Below the pieces are notes generated by a model. It made no database searches. It was not told the DNA's origin and was given only the letters and a program-made list of their open reading frames with translations. A stretch of 64,000 nucleotides of DNA. Source: Flaccisagitta enflata. Lineage: Eukaryota; Chaetognatha; Sagittoidea; Aphragmophora. The position numbers and the translations under genes are program-made. The stretch lies in assembly GCA_965153355.1 (NCBI GenBank), contig OZ231126.1, positions 48,856,001-48,920,000 of the forward strand, written 5' to 3'. Shown one piece after another: positions 31,923-53,536 of this stretch (the first letter of the stretch is position 1; the number at the start of each line of letters is the position of its first letter).

Positions 31923-32454
31923 GAACAAGGAGTTACACGTCAATCGCAGAGCTCGAAATTCTATCTCAAAGATGCGGTGAAGAACGTAATACCACACTTA
32001 TCAACCCTAGGCTAACCCTAGGCTAATGAAATAAACAGCTATTTCCAAACACTCACGCAATTATCGCTTCCAAGTGTAGACGATGTTGTCAAAGGATGTC
32101 GAGAGACGCAGAGGCGAACCGGCCCCGAACGGACGGAAGAAACGGGGCAAGGCAATAGTCCGAGCCACGGATTAGCACGGGAAGACAGAAGTCCATGTTG
32201 TTGACATATCGTCGAGGATGAATGTCTGGATGACAAGTTCTTCGAAAAGGAGAGCGAAATTGTCACCTGCTGGAGAAGAAAAAAGAATTTAGCGTAATTT
32301 AGTGGAGTGAGATCGAGCCCATAGCAACGTTAGGTAGCAAAATAGGCAAGAACTTTTCATCGGCGCCAAAATCGTTCAACACAACCCGGCGCAGGACTGG
32401 GTCTACACTGTATATCATCTTGTTGAGAGATGAACCAAGTAGGCCAACACATGC

Positions 32455-33055
32455 GCCGTGGGCACTACCCGCCACGCCAGAACACGGAATGAGTTACAAT
32501 TCTGATAAGCTTTGAGTCCTTGTGGTGTGTTTATTACAAATCTAAAAAAAACTAGATCATTTTTGGGGCGCTTTTTTAAATATATACAAGAATAGTATAA
32601 ATGTAGTAAATTTTTCATCATAACTCTTTATGGTGATTTATTTTAGTATTTTTGACTGCAGATTCAGACTCAGTGGGTGATTTTAGGGTTATTTCTAAAG
32701 AAGAAAATAAAAACTTATTCTTTTTATAAAATCATTTTAAAAAAATTATCATTTTGCGATATGATGAAAAAATATTTTTTTAATTTCTTATTTATAGCGC
32801 TATATCAAACAAACCGCAAAGCAAACACTGAATCCGCATCTACAGTGGAAAATACCAAAAAAGATCATCACAGAGTATTGAGGAAAAATGTACTGAATTT
32901 ACACCATTTTTGCATATATTACTGAAAGCGCCCCAAAAGTGATTTAATTTCTTTTAGATTTGTATTGTACACACCACAATGACCCAAAAACTATCATAGT
33001 TTGAGACGATCATTCTACCTCAACTCATTCCGAGTTCTGGCGGGTAGTGTGAGGA
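32455..33055. mobile_element. Foldback element with ccgccagaac-type ends
   Basis: The left arm runs from taccCGCCacgccagaacac through gtttattacaaatctaaa and ggggcgct. It is inverted on the right from agcgccccaaaag through ttagatttgtattgtac to gagttctggcgggta. Arms are about 120 bp and the interior about 350 bp. No open frame of note. Confidence 0.75.
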
Positions 33056-33644
33056 TCATCGAAGGAATGCGTTACAGACAGACCATTCGACCGACAGCCT
33101 GTTATACAGGGAATACCTCGCCAAAGGAAACAAAAGAAAACGACATAATTCTGCGTCGGAAACAGATAATCTAAATTCTAATTCTGGAAAAAGTGTTAGA
33201 GAGCCTTGTGAAAACGACCTATCTGATCTTTTTGGGCTCTCCATGAAAAAAATCTTCTTGAAATATTTTAAGCACACGTAAATAACACACCTGGTTCGCA
33301 TCCAAAAGAAGCGAAAGCCGACTTCGTCGCAGTAGAACGCCGAATCGATTCATGTTCACTTTCGTAGACCACGGATAGCGGGTTATTAGTTAGGACCATG
33401 AACATAGCGTTCCATTCCCTTTAGGCCAACGCGGCATAAGATTCTCGTGTGTTACGTTCACGATTTCTCATATCACTTGTAGTCTTGGAACTAAACATAT
33501 GTGTCGGATTCAACAAAACTTTCCAGTTTTCATCCTTGGAAAACAAACGAAGGTAAAACTCCACTGCAATGAAACATGAAAAGAGCCATGCAATTTCTGC
33601 TTTGGGCGCGAATCAAATAGGAAACGATGCCCAAGCTTAACAGA

Positions 33645-36600
33645 TTATGTTTCCCCTTCCTCCTTTGGCGGACATTGCTCCACGTTATCTGTTCCCCCAC
33701 CGACTGCCGGTTTGAAAAATCCAAACTCATCTTTAGATTTCTCGCCCTCCTTCGTCGCATCATCTCCCTTCTTTTCCGACATCCCTTCCCGAGTTTCAAC
33801 AGATTCCTCCTTCTCCGAGTCTTTCTCGACTTTTAAAACGCCTTCGTTATCTTCCGTCCTTCGATCTCCCTTAACCTCACTAACCGCGTCACCTCCGCCA
33901 AACATTTGCAAATTATACTTTTTATTAGCCTTGTATTGTTTCAACAGAGCCAAACAGGCGGTTTTCCCAAGAATTTCGACAGCGATGGTAAAATGCGGAT
34001 CGTCGTAATCGACTCGATTGCGATCATCGAGGCCTTGGACCACGTTTGAGACTTGGCGCAGCGTCGTGTGGCGATCGAGACTTCCGTTATGGCGCGCCTT
34101 GAAATCCACGTTGAAAGTCCGCGTTTGGGGAGGCGAAGCGGGAACAGCGGGTGAGGACTCTTTCCTGACCGCATCGTCGACGTCCTCATTCCCCACTGCT
34201 TCATCGACGTCCTCATTTCCCACGTCGCTTTTTCCGTTTTTATCCAACTCGTCCAGGCCCTCGAGGGAATCGTCTTTGGCGTTGGTTACTTGGTCGTCCA
34301 CCTGAGACGTAATCTTCACGGTCCCGAGGAATGGCACGAGGCACTGAGAGGCGAGCTGGTTCAACTTGTCCTGATCCACTGAGAGGGAAGGTTGAAAAGA
34401 GAAAAGTCGATGAAGGGGCGCGGGGGAAGCAGCACGCGAGAGTTAAAGCCGCAGAAATTGAATCAAGTGCGAGAGAGCATCACAGGGGTGTGGATAGTAC
34501 TTTCAAACCATTACCTTTTACCGTACACATGACAGGATAATAATAAAATGAAGTAGAATATCGGATATTTGTCTAACTGGATGATAAATGATTATTTACA
34601 TTAGTAACGAAACTGATTTGGCAAAAACCATCATCACTTGGAAATACGGTGGAGCTCACTACCACCCAATCACTCAAATTGAGCATTCTAACAAAACTCG
34701 TCTCCAACGTTTTCTCATGTTCCATCTACATAAATTCCATTTCCATAATAAGCAAATCATAACCTTAGCCTTATCTAGTTGCAAAATCATTCCAAACCGG
34801 AACTAGCCACCACATTATGATTGTTCATGTTTAGTCATGGAATAAAACTGAATTTTAACGATGTTTTCACTTCACAACGTGGTGCCAAGATCAAAATCAT
34901 ATTGGTTTGACAAGAGGATTGAACTTGAATTTTGCTACTGGAATACGAAAACTGCATGGATAGTTATACTTTCATCCAAACGCCCCAAATGTGCCTGGCC
35001 TAAAAAGTGTTAGTGTGCTTATGTGATGCCTCAGCCCCCCCCCCCCACTGGTCAGCAATGGGATATATCATCCTCAATAACTTCCATCAGGACAGATAAT
35101 TCACAGAATTTCATGGGTAGCAAAAGGATTCATTAAATGACTCAATTTGCGAACCAAAAGGTCATTCAATGTTTTACATTACGGAGTGCGGGCCAAGCTT
35201 GGGAGATTTGAAGGTATTGCTTTTAAAAACAGGCATTTTTTCTCATTTTTCTTGCGGTGCTATTTCTATGAAAACATTATTTCCGAAGCAAACTGAGCTA
35301 TTTCTCAGTTAGTCTAGCCCATTTGCTCCATTTTGATACCAAGTTGACATATCTTTGATGAGGTTGACAATTTTTTAAGGGCTTTTGAAGATTTCACGCA
35401 TCAATTTGCTCAAACATGGACCCTTTTTAAATTTACCAATTTTTCACCATAAGTAGTCCCGATCAAGGGGTGAACATAGGTCAACCCATTTCAGCTCGGA
35501 GTCATCACTTTCATAGGCAAAAAATGCATTGAAAATATTTGTTTTTAATTCCAAAACCTCCTCCTGGTCTTTGATTTTAAAACCCTAGAGCGTGGATTTT
35601 GGTTTTAAAGGTCTTGATTTTAAAACCCTAAAGTGGGGATATTGGCTTTAAAGGTCTTGATTTTAATAACTTTTGTTGAATATTTGCTCACTCATCTTTG
35701 CTGTATTTTAGATAGTATGTATGCCCCTTCATGGGTACAAGGTGCATATACCTGGATGGAATTGACTCTTTTTATGTTAGTATGTTTGAAACAGAACAGT
35801 GAGAAAATTTTTGAACAATTTTTAAAAACCCGAGTTTGAGCTTTATGGTGGTTGTGTTCAGCCATCTTAAAGATGTTTTCCTTCCAAGTAGCAGGTTTTG
35901 CCCTTTAAGTCTTCCAAAATTAGTGAAATCACACTAACGTTTAAAAGAAACCCCAAACTTTTGCTTTTATTGACTTACAAGAACATAGCATACTACACAA
36001 ATTTAAACAAGCCCAAGAGGGCAACAGTCGCGTGCGTCTGGATATGACAAACAAAACTTAATAACGACTGTCCAATAAAAAACGTAATAACGTATCTCCA
36101 ATAAAAAGTTGACAAAATACCCAAAACACCCAAATATACCCAAAAATACCCAAAAAAAAAACCTAAACATACCCAAAAATACTCAAAAACACTCAAAAAT
36201 ACCCAAAAATATCTGAAAGTACCCTTATGTACCTATAATAACTTGAGTATCCTTAAGTACCCTGAAGTACCCTAAAGTACCCTGAAGTACCGTGAAATAG
36301 CCTAGTGTACCCAAAATAACCTTAAAATACCATAAAAAATCATAATTTTAAAAATGTGACGGATCTACCTACCGACTGACCTACCGACTGACACGGTAAG
36401 GTCTTGAGTCGCGTGAACGCGACTAAAAAAAAGACGCACTTTTGAATGGTTGATTTTGCCATTAAAAATTTTAAAAAACTTATTAAAATCTTAGACCATT
36501 CTGAAGCCCTTGAAACCCTCTTTCATTTGGCGCCAATCTGGTATCTCTATCTTTTTTTGTTTGGAAATGGCATTAGTTTGAATAAAAATATTGATAAATT

Positions 36601-39600
36601 TTTTTTTTGCAGTCCCTATGAAAAAGATGCAATTCAGCAAAATGGTGTCTCACTTTAGAGAGCTCAAGCTCCTAAACCGTTAAAGATACAGATCTGGGAT
36701 TGGTCTAGAATAAAAGATGATTTGAAAATCTTGTTGCAAAAATGGTCAAAATTTTGCTAAAAATCTCCATTCTTAAGCTTGTTAGGTAACATGGATATCA
36801 AGGAAGGTGGACGGGTAAGTGGGAAAGGGGAATGCCTCATGGGGTGGGGGCAAGGGGACTTATATGACCAAAATTGAGGTCCTGAGGGAGGTGGTTGTAA
36901 GAAATGACAAAAATTAAAAATGTTGATTTTTTTTGGTCAAAATGTGGATGATTTTATCAAAAAAAAATAATTGTAAATTGGAATCATGGGTGCCAAATAA
37001 TGCCAAATAACAGCCCTAGTGGTTTTTGGGCAGCGGCCCCAAAGGGGACGAAGTCCTTTAGAGAGATGAATTTTATGAATTTCAAAATTTCAGAATTCTA
37101 GAAATTTTAGATTTTAGAATTTTAAAGTTTTAGAATTTTAGAATCTGGGCTTTAAGAAAAAGTGCTTATTCTGAATCACAAGATTTTACCGTATAAAACT
37201 TTTTGAAGGTGAATGGGAGAAGTTCATTTAAGGGTGCAATATTTCATGACCTGTTGATTTCAATCTCTAATCTCACTTTAGCCTTACTCTTTTTATATTT
37301 TTTATTCTGTTTACATCTGTAAGTCTTTCTGTTATTCAGTCTTTTTTACTTTTTTTTTTGTCATCTTTTTTTCTCTATTTCAACTTTTTTTTTCTTTCTC
37401 CCTCTTCTTTTTCATTTTTTCACTTTTTTTTTTTAAATTTTCCTCTTACCTCTATTTTTTCTTTTTTCTTTGGTGTCCCGACAACTTTGGTGTCCCGACA
37501 ACAGGGACTTCCATGGAAGTCCCGGAAGTCCCTTGTCCTACGCCGCTGCCTGTAGGACCCAGGGTTAAATTTCCAGACGTCCCTCTGTCCATCTGTCTGT
37601 GTGTCCGTCTGTCTGTCCTTCCGTCCTTCCATCCATCTGTCTGTCCTTCCGTCCTTCCATCCGTCTGTCTGTCCTTCCGTCTGCCATCCGTCTATCCATC
37701 CGTCCGTCCATCCGTCCGTCCGTCCATCCGAAATCGATTTCTTATACATCATTTGATGTGAAACACCTTGTTTTTGGCACCCATGATTCCAATTTACAGT
37801 TGTTTTTAGTCGCGGACACGCAACTCTAGAATTTTCTGTGTCGGTTGGTTTAAGGTCGGTCACATCACATTTCTGTTTTAAACTCCTGCCCACCCATCTG
37901 CTACTAAGGGGTAGTGTATATGGCCTTGTTTTGGCTGAAATCATCAAGTAGCAACATATTTTGACCAATAAAATTAACATTTTGAATTTTTGTCATTTTT
38001 TGCAATCACCTCCAGGAGGACCTCAAATTCGGCTACTTTAACCCTCTTGCCCCCACCCCATGAGGCACTCCCCTTGCCCACTTACAACATGACCTTCCTT
38101 GAAATCTCTGCTACCCAACAAGCCTAAGTATGAAGATTTTTGGCAAAATTATAACCATTTTTGCAACACTCTATTATGAGGGTTATGCATCAAAAAGGCC
38201 TCTATATGGCCCTGACAGGCCAACTGCAAAAAAGTGGTGTGGTCTAAAGAATCCGTGCAGATGATTGACTGTGTCATACAAACCTCATAATGTGTCCAAA
38301 CTTTCTACACAGGCTTTTTTTGCATTTTTGGGAAATCCTTAACAAGCCAAAAGACCAGCCTTCTTAACACAACCAGCCCTCTTAAAAGTGGAGTAGCGGG
38401 TAGCACCACTACTCAGAAAAGGATATGTGCTGGAAGGTTTTGACAGAAGATAAAGAGGAAGAAGAAAAAGTCAAAAGGATCGCACATGGGAGCGGTACCC
38501 GATGGAGAGAAAGAGAGAGAGAGAAGGATAGATGAGAGAGAGAGAGAGAGAGAGACTTGGAAGGGAAGGGGTGAGTGGGAGAGTTTTGGAAGGGGCAAAG
38601 GAGAAAGAAGAAGAAGAGAGAAAGAAAAATAAGAAGAAGAAGCAGAAATAGGGAAGAACAAGTACCCCGGGGGTACAACGATGCGTCCACATGCTTCTTA
38701 GCTTGTTAAGAATGATGCAATATTGCATCAATCATGTGGAATGATGCAATGACTCAATATTTTGGGTGATTTTATTGAGTTTTCTACTCGTGTCCACGGA
38801 CCGACCAACCGACGGACAAAGCCTCTTATAGAGATGCGTGGACGCATCTAAAAAGAAAAAGAAAAGGAACATAAGAAAGAATAGGAGGAGAAAAAAGAAA
38901 CAAGGCCGGATACAGGGCTACCCCAGTCGCGTGCAGGTGGGCAGGGGCCATAATTGAGGTCACTCCATAATTTCGGAAGACTTGAAGTGCAAAATCTGCT
39001 ACTCGGAAGGAAAACATTTTTAAGATGGCTGAACACAACCACCATAAAGCTCAAACTCGGGGTTTTAAAAATTGGTCAAAAAGTTTCTCACTGTTCTGTT
39101 TCATATTATACAAACATAAAAATAGTAAATTCCATCCAGGTACAGGCACCTTGTACCCATGAAGGGGCATACATACTATCTAAAATACAGCAAAGATGAG
39201 TGAGCAAATATTCAACAAAAAGTTCTTAAAATCAAGACCTATAAAACCAAAATCCACGCTCTAGGGTTTTAAAATCAAGACCTTTAAAACCAAAATCCAC
39301 GCTCTAGGGTTTTAAAATCAAAGACCAGGAGGAGGTTTTGGAATTAAAAACCAATATTTTCAATGCATTTTTTGCCTATGTAAGTGATGACTCCGAGCTG
39401 AAATGAGTTGACCTATGTTCACCCCTTGATGGGGACTACTTATGGTAAAAAATTGGTGAATTTAAAAAGGGTCCATGTTTGAGCAAATTGATGGGTGAAA
39501 TCTTCAAAAGCCCTTTAAAAATTGTCAGCCTCATCAAAAATATGTCAACTTGGTATCAAAATGGAGCAAATGGGCTAGACTAACTGAGAAATAGCTCAGT

Positions 39601-41069
39601 TTGCTTCGGAAGTAATGTTTTCATAGAAATAGCACCGCAAGAAAAATGAGAAAAAATGCCTGTTTTTAAAAGCAATACCTTCAAATCTCCCAAGCTGTCA
39701 GACTGCTATATTATGAATTTTTTTTTGGTAAAATGTTGATCTTAAGTGTGACTTTTCAAAATTCCTTTTGAAAAAGTAAATTTAATCCAGCCTGTCTCAT
39801 CCGGCATTTTTTCAAATGGTTAAAATCACCTCAACCCAAGACTGAGGTTACCTTTACAGGTGCCGATTATGGGCATCATTCTCATAATATTCCTTGAACC
39901 CCTTTTGACGCCGCTTTTGATGTCATCCAAGATAGCGTCCATGATAGACAAGTTACCAGTGGCGCCCAGTTTCGTACGGATAAACAGCACGTTTTTTATC
40001 CCCGTTGTCACCTTGACGCAAACATAAATAAGTCATCAAGAATTAAGTACGTATGTAAGTATTAATTATTAGTGCGCTAGTATTAGATTTTTCCTCGGCA
40101 GATCAAGTAGGCCGCTATTAGTAATCCAAAACCATGCACGTGAAACAGTAAAACCAAGAGCGGTTCCCCTTTCAGACCGACTGAGAATACATAATTTCTC
40201 TGTTAGACAAAAATACACTAAAGTTGAAGATTTAGAGACCAACAAACCAAGAGTAAGAGACGATTGAGTCGCATTCACGCAACCGAAAATGAAGTATTAT
40301 TATTAGGTATCACCAGAGGTTAAAAAGTATGTCACCTGTTGAAAATCTCTCTCCTTCGTGGTGGTCTTTGATTTAATTCCTTCGACCTCTTTTGCGAACG
40401 CCGCATCGAAATCCTCTTCGATTTCGTCCCCTGCGAACGCAAAAAGAAAAAGCATTCCAGTAATGAAACTAAGCGTGCAGTAAGCGTGCAATGACCGACT
40501 TGATAGATAACTGGGAAGATAAGACAAGATCAGTCAAAACAAGACCAGATACACGGCGACCCCAGTCGCGTTCGGAAGGGCAAGGGCTGTATATATGGTC
40601 ACATTTGGTATATATGGTCACATTTGAGCAGTGGTGAGGTCAAAGACCGCAAAAACAAAACTAAAATGCTTGCTACCGACCAGCCGACGGACGGACAAAG
40701 CGCACACGGGATGTTGAGTCGCGTAGCACGCGATTAAAATTGATCCGTTCATAACTTTTTTATTTCAAGAATCTAGTTTATAACATCATCTGATACAACT
40801 GAAGCTCATTAGAGCGATAACCTGTCACCTGAGTCATGATCACGCAGGTCTTCTTCCGTCCTATTAACCAATCCGAGCTTATCAGCGTAGTGATTGAGAA
40901 GGTCATAGCATTCGTTTAGGCATCTTTTTTCGTTGTAGTTGCAGGTGACGAGGAAACCCGTGACACCCGGCTCAAGGTGGTTTGATCTCTTCCTCTTCGC
41001 CGAGAAATATTTCTTCTTGTCATTGAATTTGCGCTTAGCTCCTTGTAAGTCACTGCTGTCAGCCGACAT
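33645..41069 (-). CDS. THUMPD1: THUMP domain-containing protein 1 (tRNA acetylation adaptor, Tan1 family)
   Basis: Four exons: 41069-40829, 40430-40336, 40011-39852 and 34378-33645, in continuous phase, 409 residues (human 353). Exon 1 carries a basic start and LEPGVTGFLVTCNYNEKRC with LLNHYADKL. Exon 3 has NVLFIRTKLG and IMRMMPIIGTCK. Exon 4 has FNVDFKARHN, VDYDDPHFTIAVEILGK and KYNLQMFGG, followed by a long acidic Lys/Glu tail. THUMPD1/Tan1 binds tRNA and works with NAT10/Kre33 to form N4-acetylcytidine in the D arm of tRNA-Ser and tRNA-Leu. The intron between exons 3 and 4 is 5.5 kb and holds a large inverted-repeat complex. The gene diverges from AARSD1, another tRNA-related gene. Confidence 0.95.
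36025..36427 (+). repeat. GACN-palindrome dispersed repeat with acccaaaaat array, copy 6
   Basis: It starts at cagtcgcgtgcgtctgg, carries an array of a unit like acccaaaaat and then agtacccta units, then ctaccgactgacctaccgac. It ends gagtcgcgtgaacgcgacta. Confidence 0.7.
37540..37925 (-). repeat. GC-rich module, GTCC/GTCT run and GACN-palindrome end, copy 7
   Basis: cgccgctgcctgtaggaccc (37540-37562) precedes about 150 bp of (gtcc/gtct)n pyrimidine-rich tetranucleotides. An inverted family end, ttttagtcgcggacacgcaac, lies at 37805-37825, with cctgcccacccat near 37890. Confidence 0.6.
38506..38660. repeat. (GA)n and purine-rich tract
   Basis: Pure ga runs near 38510-38555 pass into an aag-rich purine tract. 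It lies next to an inverted gagcggtacccgatgg module (about 38490). Confidence 0.8.
38775..38852 (+). repeat. GACN-palindrome dispersed repeat end, copy 8
   Basis: ctactcgtgtccacggaccg, a GACN run, then cctcttatagagatgcgtggacgcatctaaaa. The terminal stem reads atgcg/cgcat instead of gtcgcg/cgcgac. Confidence 0.75.
40545..40738 (+). repeat. GACN-palindrome dispersed repeat, copy 9 (THUMPD1 intron 1)
   Basis: From agatacacggcgaccccagtcgcg through a GACN run (ccgaccagccgacggacgg) to gttgagtcgcgtagcacgcg. A 19-bp word, tatatggtcacatttg(g/a), is duplicated inside. Confidence 0.7.
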
Positions 41070-41861
41070 GCTGAGAAAAACAGAGATGAGGAAATAATTA
41101 CCGATGGCGATGATTTACAATTTTACTTTCTTATAGTACACAATCACCCCAATGACCATACGAACAGACTATGTTTTCTGAGTCACTTGGGTCTCGGTCG
41201 TTGGACTCATTCACTTTTTCTTGCTTTCAGAGAAGCCATGAATGGCACTCGTTCGTGGGCGTGGAACGTATCAAATTTGAGCCCAATTGCAATTGAACGC
41301 ATGTGAATATAATCATGCGTAATAGAAACAATTACCAACTGCATAGGCAAGCCGATGATAATATTAAATTATAAATTTTGTAATGGTTTCACCTTTTAAT
41401 TAAGAAAATTTGACGGCCGAGGGAGAAATAACAGGCCTTAGCTTAGGCAAGGAGCCAATCAGAAACTAGAGAAAAAGATCCAAATCATCCTGACCAATGG
41501 CAGGCTCCAGAGGGAGGGCTCCGTTTGTTGTTGCTGTTCATCACCCGGTACTAGGAGCACAACGCTTTAAAGCGTACTTATCATCAGTACCATATTGGAC
41601 TGTCCGGCGGTCGCCATCGCGATGACAAAGTCGTCCTGATTCAGTCCAAGTTTGAACAACCGTATTCTACTCTCGCGTCAGGATCAATTCCGCAGTTCCC
41701 CGAAATCATCTGAGCATCTGATCATATCCTCTCGCAATGCAGTGAGAAAGCTAGGTCGCTTGGTTTTTAAGCTAGAAGTTTCTGTCCCTGAAAGTCTGTC
41801 TGTCTGTCTAGACAGTAACTCCAGTAAGCTCTACTAGTCATGGCAAAGAATAAATTAACTC

Positions 41862-44005
41862 CTTTCTTTTTCTGTCTTTTTCTGTCTGTTTTCTGTCTGT
41901 TTTCTGTCTGTTTTCTGTCTGTTTTCTGTCTTTTTCTGTCTTTTTCTGTCTGTTTTCTGTCTGTTTTCTGTCTGTTTTCTGTCTGTTTTCTGTCTGTTTT
42001 CTGTCTGTTTTCTGTCTGTTTTCTGTCTGTTTTCTGTCTGTTTTCTGTCTGTTTTCTGTCTGTTTTCTGTCTGTTTTCTGTCTGTTTTCTTTCGTTTTCT
42101 TTCGTTTTCTTTCGTTTTCTTTCGTTTTCTTTCGTTTTCTTTTGTTTTCTTTGTTTTCTTTGTTTTCTTTGTTTTCTTTGTTTTCTTTCTGTTTTCTTTC
42201 TGTTTTCTTTCTGTTTTCTTTCTGTTTTCTTTCTGTTTTCCTTCTGTTTTCCTTCTGTTTTCTTTCTGTTTTCCTTCTGTTTTCTTTCTGTTTTCTTTCT
42301 GTTTTCTTTCTGTTTTCTTTCTGTTTTCTTTCTGTTTTCTTTCTGTTTTCTTTCTGTTTTTCTTTCTGTTTTCTTTCTTTTTTCTTTTTTTTCTTTCTTT
42401 TTCTTTCTTTTTTTCTTTCTTTTTCTTTCTTTTTCTTTCTTTTTCTTTCTTTTTCTTTCTTTTTCTTTCTTTTTTTCTTTCTTCTTTCTATTTTCTTTCT
42501 TCTTTCTATTTTCTTTCTTCTTTCTATTTTCTTTCTTCTTTCTATTTTCTTCTTTCTTTTTTCTTTCTTTCTTTCTATTTTCTTTCTTCTTTCTATTTTC
42601 TTTCTTCTTTCTTTTTTCTTTCTTTCTTTCTTTCTTTCTTTTTTCTTTCTTTCTTTTTTCTTTCTTTCTTTTTTCTTTCTTTCTTTTTTCTTTCTTTTTT
42701 CTTTCTTCTTTCTTTTTTCTTTCTTCTTTCTTTTTTCTTTCTTCTTTCTATTTTCTTTCTTCTTTCTATTTTCTTTCTTCTTTCTTTTTTCTTTCTTCTT
42801 TCTATTTTCTTTCTTCTTTCTTTTTTCTTTCTTCTTTCTTTTTTCTTTCTTCTTTCTTTTTTCTTTCTTTCTTTTTTCTTTCTATTTTCTTTCTTCTTTC
42901 TATTTTCTTTCTTCTTTCTTTTTTCTTTCTTTCTTTTTTCTTTCTTTCTTTTTTCTTTCTTTCTTTTTTCTTTCTTTCTTTTTTCTTTCTTTCTTTTTTC
43001 TTTCTTTCTTTCTTCTTTCTTTCTTTCTTTTTTCTTTCCTCTTTCTTTCTTTTTCTTTTCTTTCTTTCTTCTTTCTTTTTCTTTCTTTCTTTTTCTTTCT
43101 TTCTTTCTTTTTTTTCTTTCTTTCTTTCTTCTTTCTTTCTTTCTTTCTTTTTCTTTCTTTCTTTCTTATCTTTCTTTTTCTTTTTCTTTCCTCTTTCTTT
43201 TTCTTTTCTCTTTCTTTCTTTTTCTTTCTTTTCTTTCTTTTTCTTTTCTTTCTTTCTTTCGTTTTCTTTCTTTCTTTCTTTTTCTTTCTTTCTTTCTTTT
43301 TCTTTTTTTCTTTCTTTTTCTTTTTTCTTTCTTTTTCTCTTTCTTTCTTTTCTTTCTTCTCTTTCTTTTTCTTTCTTTTTCTTTCTTTCTTTCTTTCTTC
43401 TTTTCTCTTTCTTTCTTTCTTTCTTTCTTCTTTCTTTCTTTTTTTTTCTTTCTTTCTTTCTTTCTTTTTTCTTTCTTTCTTTTTCTTTCTTTTTTCTTTT
43501 CTTTTTCTTTCTTTTTTCTTTCTTTTTTCTTCTTTTCTTCTTTTCTTTCTTCTTTCTTTCTTTCTTTCTTTTTCTTTCTTCTTTCTTTTTCTTCTTCTTT
43601 CTTTCTTTCTTTCTTCTTTCTTTTTCTTCTTTTTCTTTCTTTCTTTCTTTCTTTTCTTTTCTTTCTTTCTTTCTTTTTTTTCTTTCTTCTTTCTTTTTTT
43701 CTTTCTTTTTTCTTTCTTCTTTCTTTTTCTTCTTCTTCTTTCTTCCTTTCTTTCTTTTCTTCTTCTTCTTTTTTTTCCTTTCTTCTTTCCTTTTTCTTTT
43801 CTTTTTTTCTTTTCTTCTTCTTTTCTTTTTCTTTTCTTTTTCTTTTTCTTTTCTTCTTTTCATTTTCCTTTCCTTTTTCCTTTTCCTTTCTTTTCTTCTT
43901 TTCTTATTTTCCTTTTTTCTTTTCTCTTTTTTTTTCTTCTACTGATTCTTTGGTTTTTTTATTCTTTTTTTCTCTTTCTTTTTCTCTTTCTTTCTCTGTC
44001 TGTCT
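41862..44005. repeat. 2.1-kb pyrimidine tract
   Basis: It begins as about 20 units of an 11-bp word tgttttctgtc, becomes tttctttcgt and ctgttttcttt, then (cttt)n variants. From about 42370 on the plus strand it is nearly all C and T. Several frames stay open by composition only (Phe/Ser/Leu on the plus strand, Lys/Glu/Arg on the minus). Confidence 0.95.
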
Positions 44006-44139
44006 GTCGGTCTACCTACCTCACAGGCCTGAAGTCAGTCAAACCTCCTGAAATCGGCCCTGCTCCCACCTCACTTCTTTGAAACAGCAATAGAGCAGGG
44101 CAACGGGTTCCGCTGACCATCTGCGATCCTTGGATGAAT

Positions 44140-44214
44140 AGTTTTCTTTCTCTCTCTCTCTCTCTACTCACCACCACCACTCACTCACTCCTCACTCACT
44201 CACACACTCACACA

Positions 44215-44251
<37 letters not shown>

Positions 44252-44335
44252 ACACACACTCACAATCTCTCTCTCTCACACAATCTCTGACAATCTCTCT
44301 TTCTCACACTCACACTCTCTCACTCATTCTCACAA
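44140..44335. repeat. (CT)n and (CA)n microsatellites
   Basis: tctctctc, then cactcactca and acacacacac runs, then ctctctcaca mixtures. Non-coding. Confidence 0.9.
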
Positions 44336-44525
44336 GTAAAAAAACGAACTATCAAAAGATTGAAAAATGAATATAAAAGGCTGAAAATTGTTGTGGTGGT
44401 AATTTGGAATTGTTCGACATTTTTTCTTGACACCAGTCGTAGGAGAACCCTGCTGGGTATTCATATAAGTCCTGGGGCCTGCAAGTATTTAGACAACTTC
44501 CATTAACAATAACTTTGATAACACG

Positions 44526-53536
<9,011 letters not shown>

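Larger units (their letters stand above)
31620..33644. other. Region between MLYCD exon 1 candidate and THUMPD1
   Basis: Contains the possible upstream MLYCD exon ending at 32057, a dispersed repeat, a foldback element (32455-33055), and about 500 bp before THUMPD1 with no recognised feature. Confidence 0.4.
35195..39697. repeat. Large nested inverted-repeat complex in THUMPD1 intron 3
   Basis: The outer arms, about 35195-35940 and 38945-39697, are roughly 750 bp each and nearly complementary (gcttgggagatttgaaggta inverted at about 39680). Inner arms, about 36735-37010 and 37770-38175, are also inverted (ggaatcatgggtgcca versus tggcacccatgattcc). Between them lie simple repeats, GC-rich modules and GACN copies. 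It lies wholly within one intron and would be transcribed. Confidence 0.88.
41070..44525. promoter_or_regulatory. Divergent intergenic region of THUMPD1 and AARSD1
   Basis: The two start codons face away from each other across 3,456 bp, so both promoters should lie here. About 800 bp of ordinary sequence follows the THUMPD1 start, then a 2.1-kb pyrimidine tract, then a gcagggcaacgggttccgctgacc module, CT/CA repeats, and about 190 bp before the AARSD1 ATG. No core promoter motif could be assigned with confidence. Confidence 0.45.

Noticed and set aside
41840-44082. Plus-strand frames of 650-700 codons (Phe/Ser/Leu) and a minus-strand Lys/Glu/Arg frame
   Set aside because: They are translations of a simple pyrimidine tract; a near two-letter sequence rarely contains stop codons.
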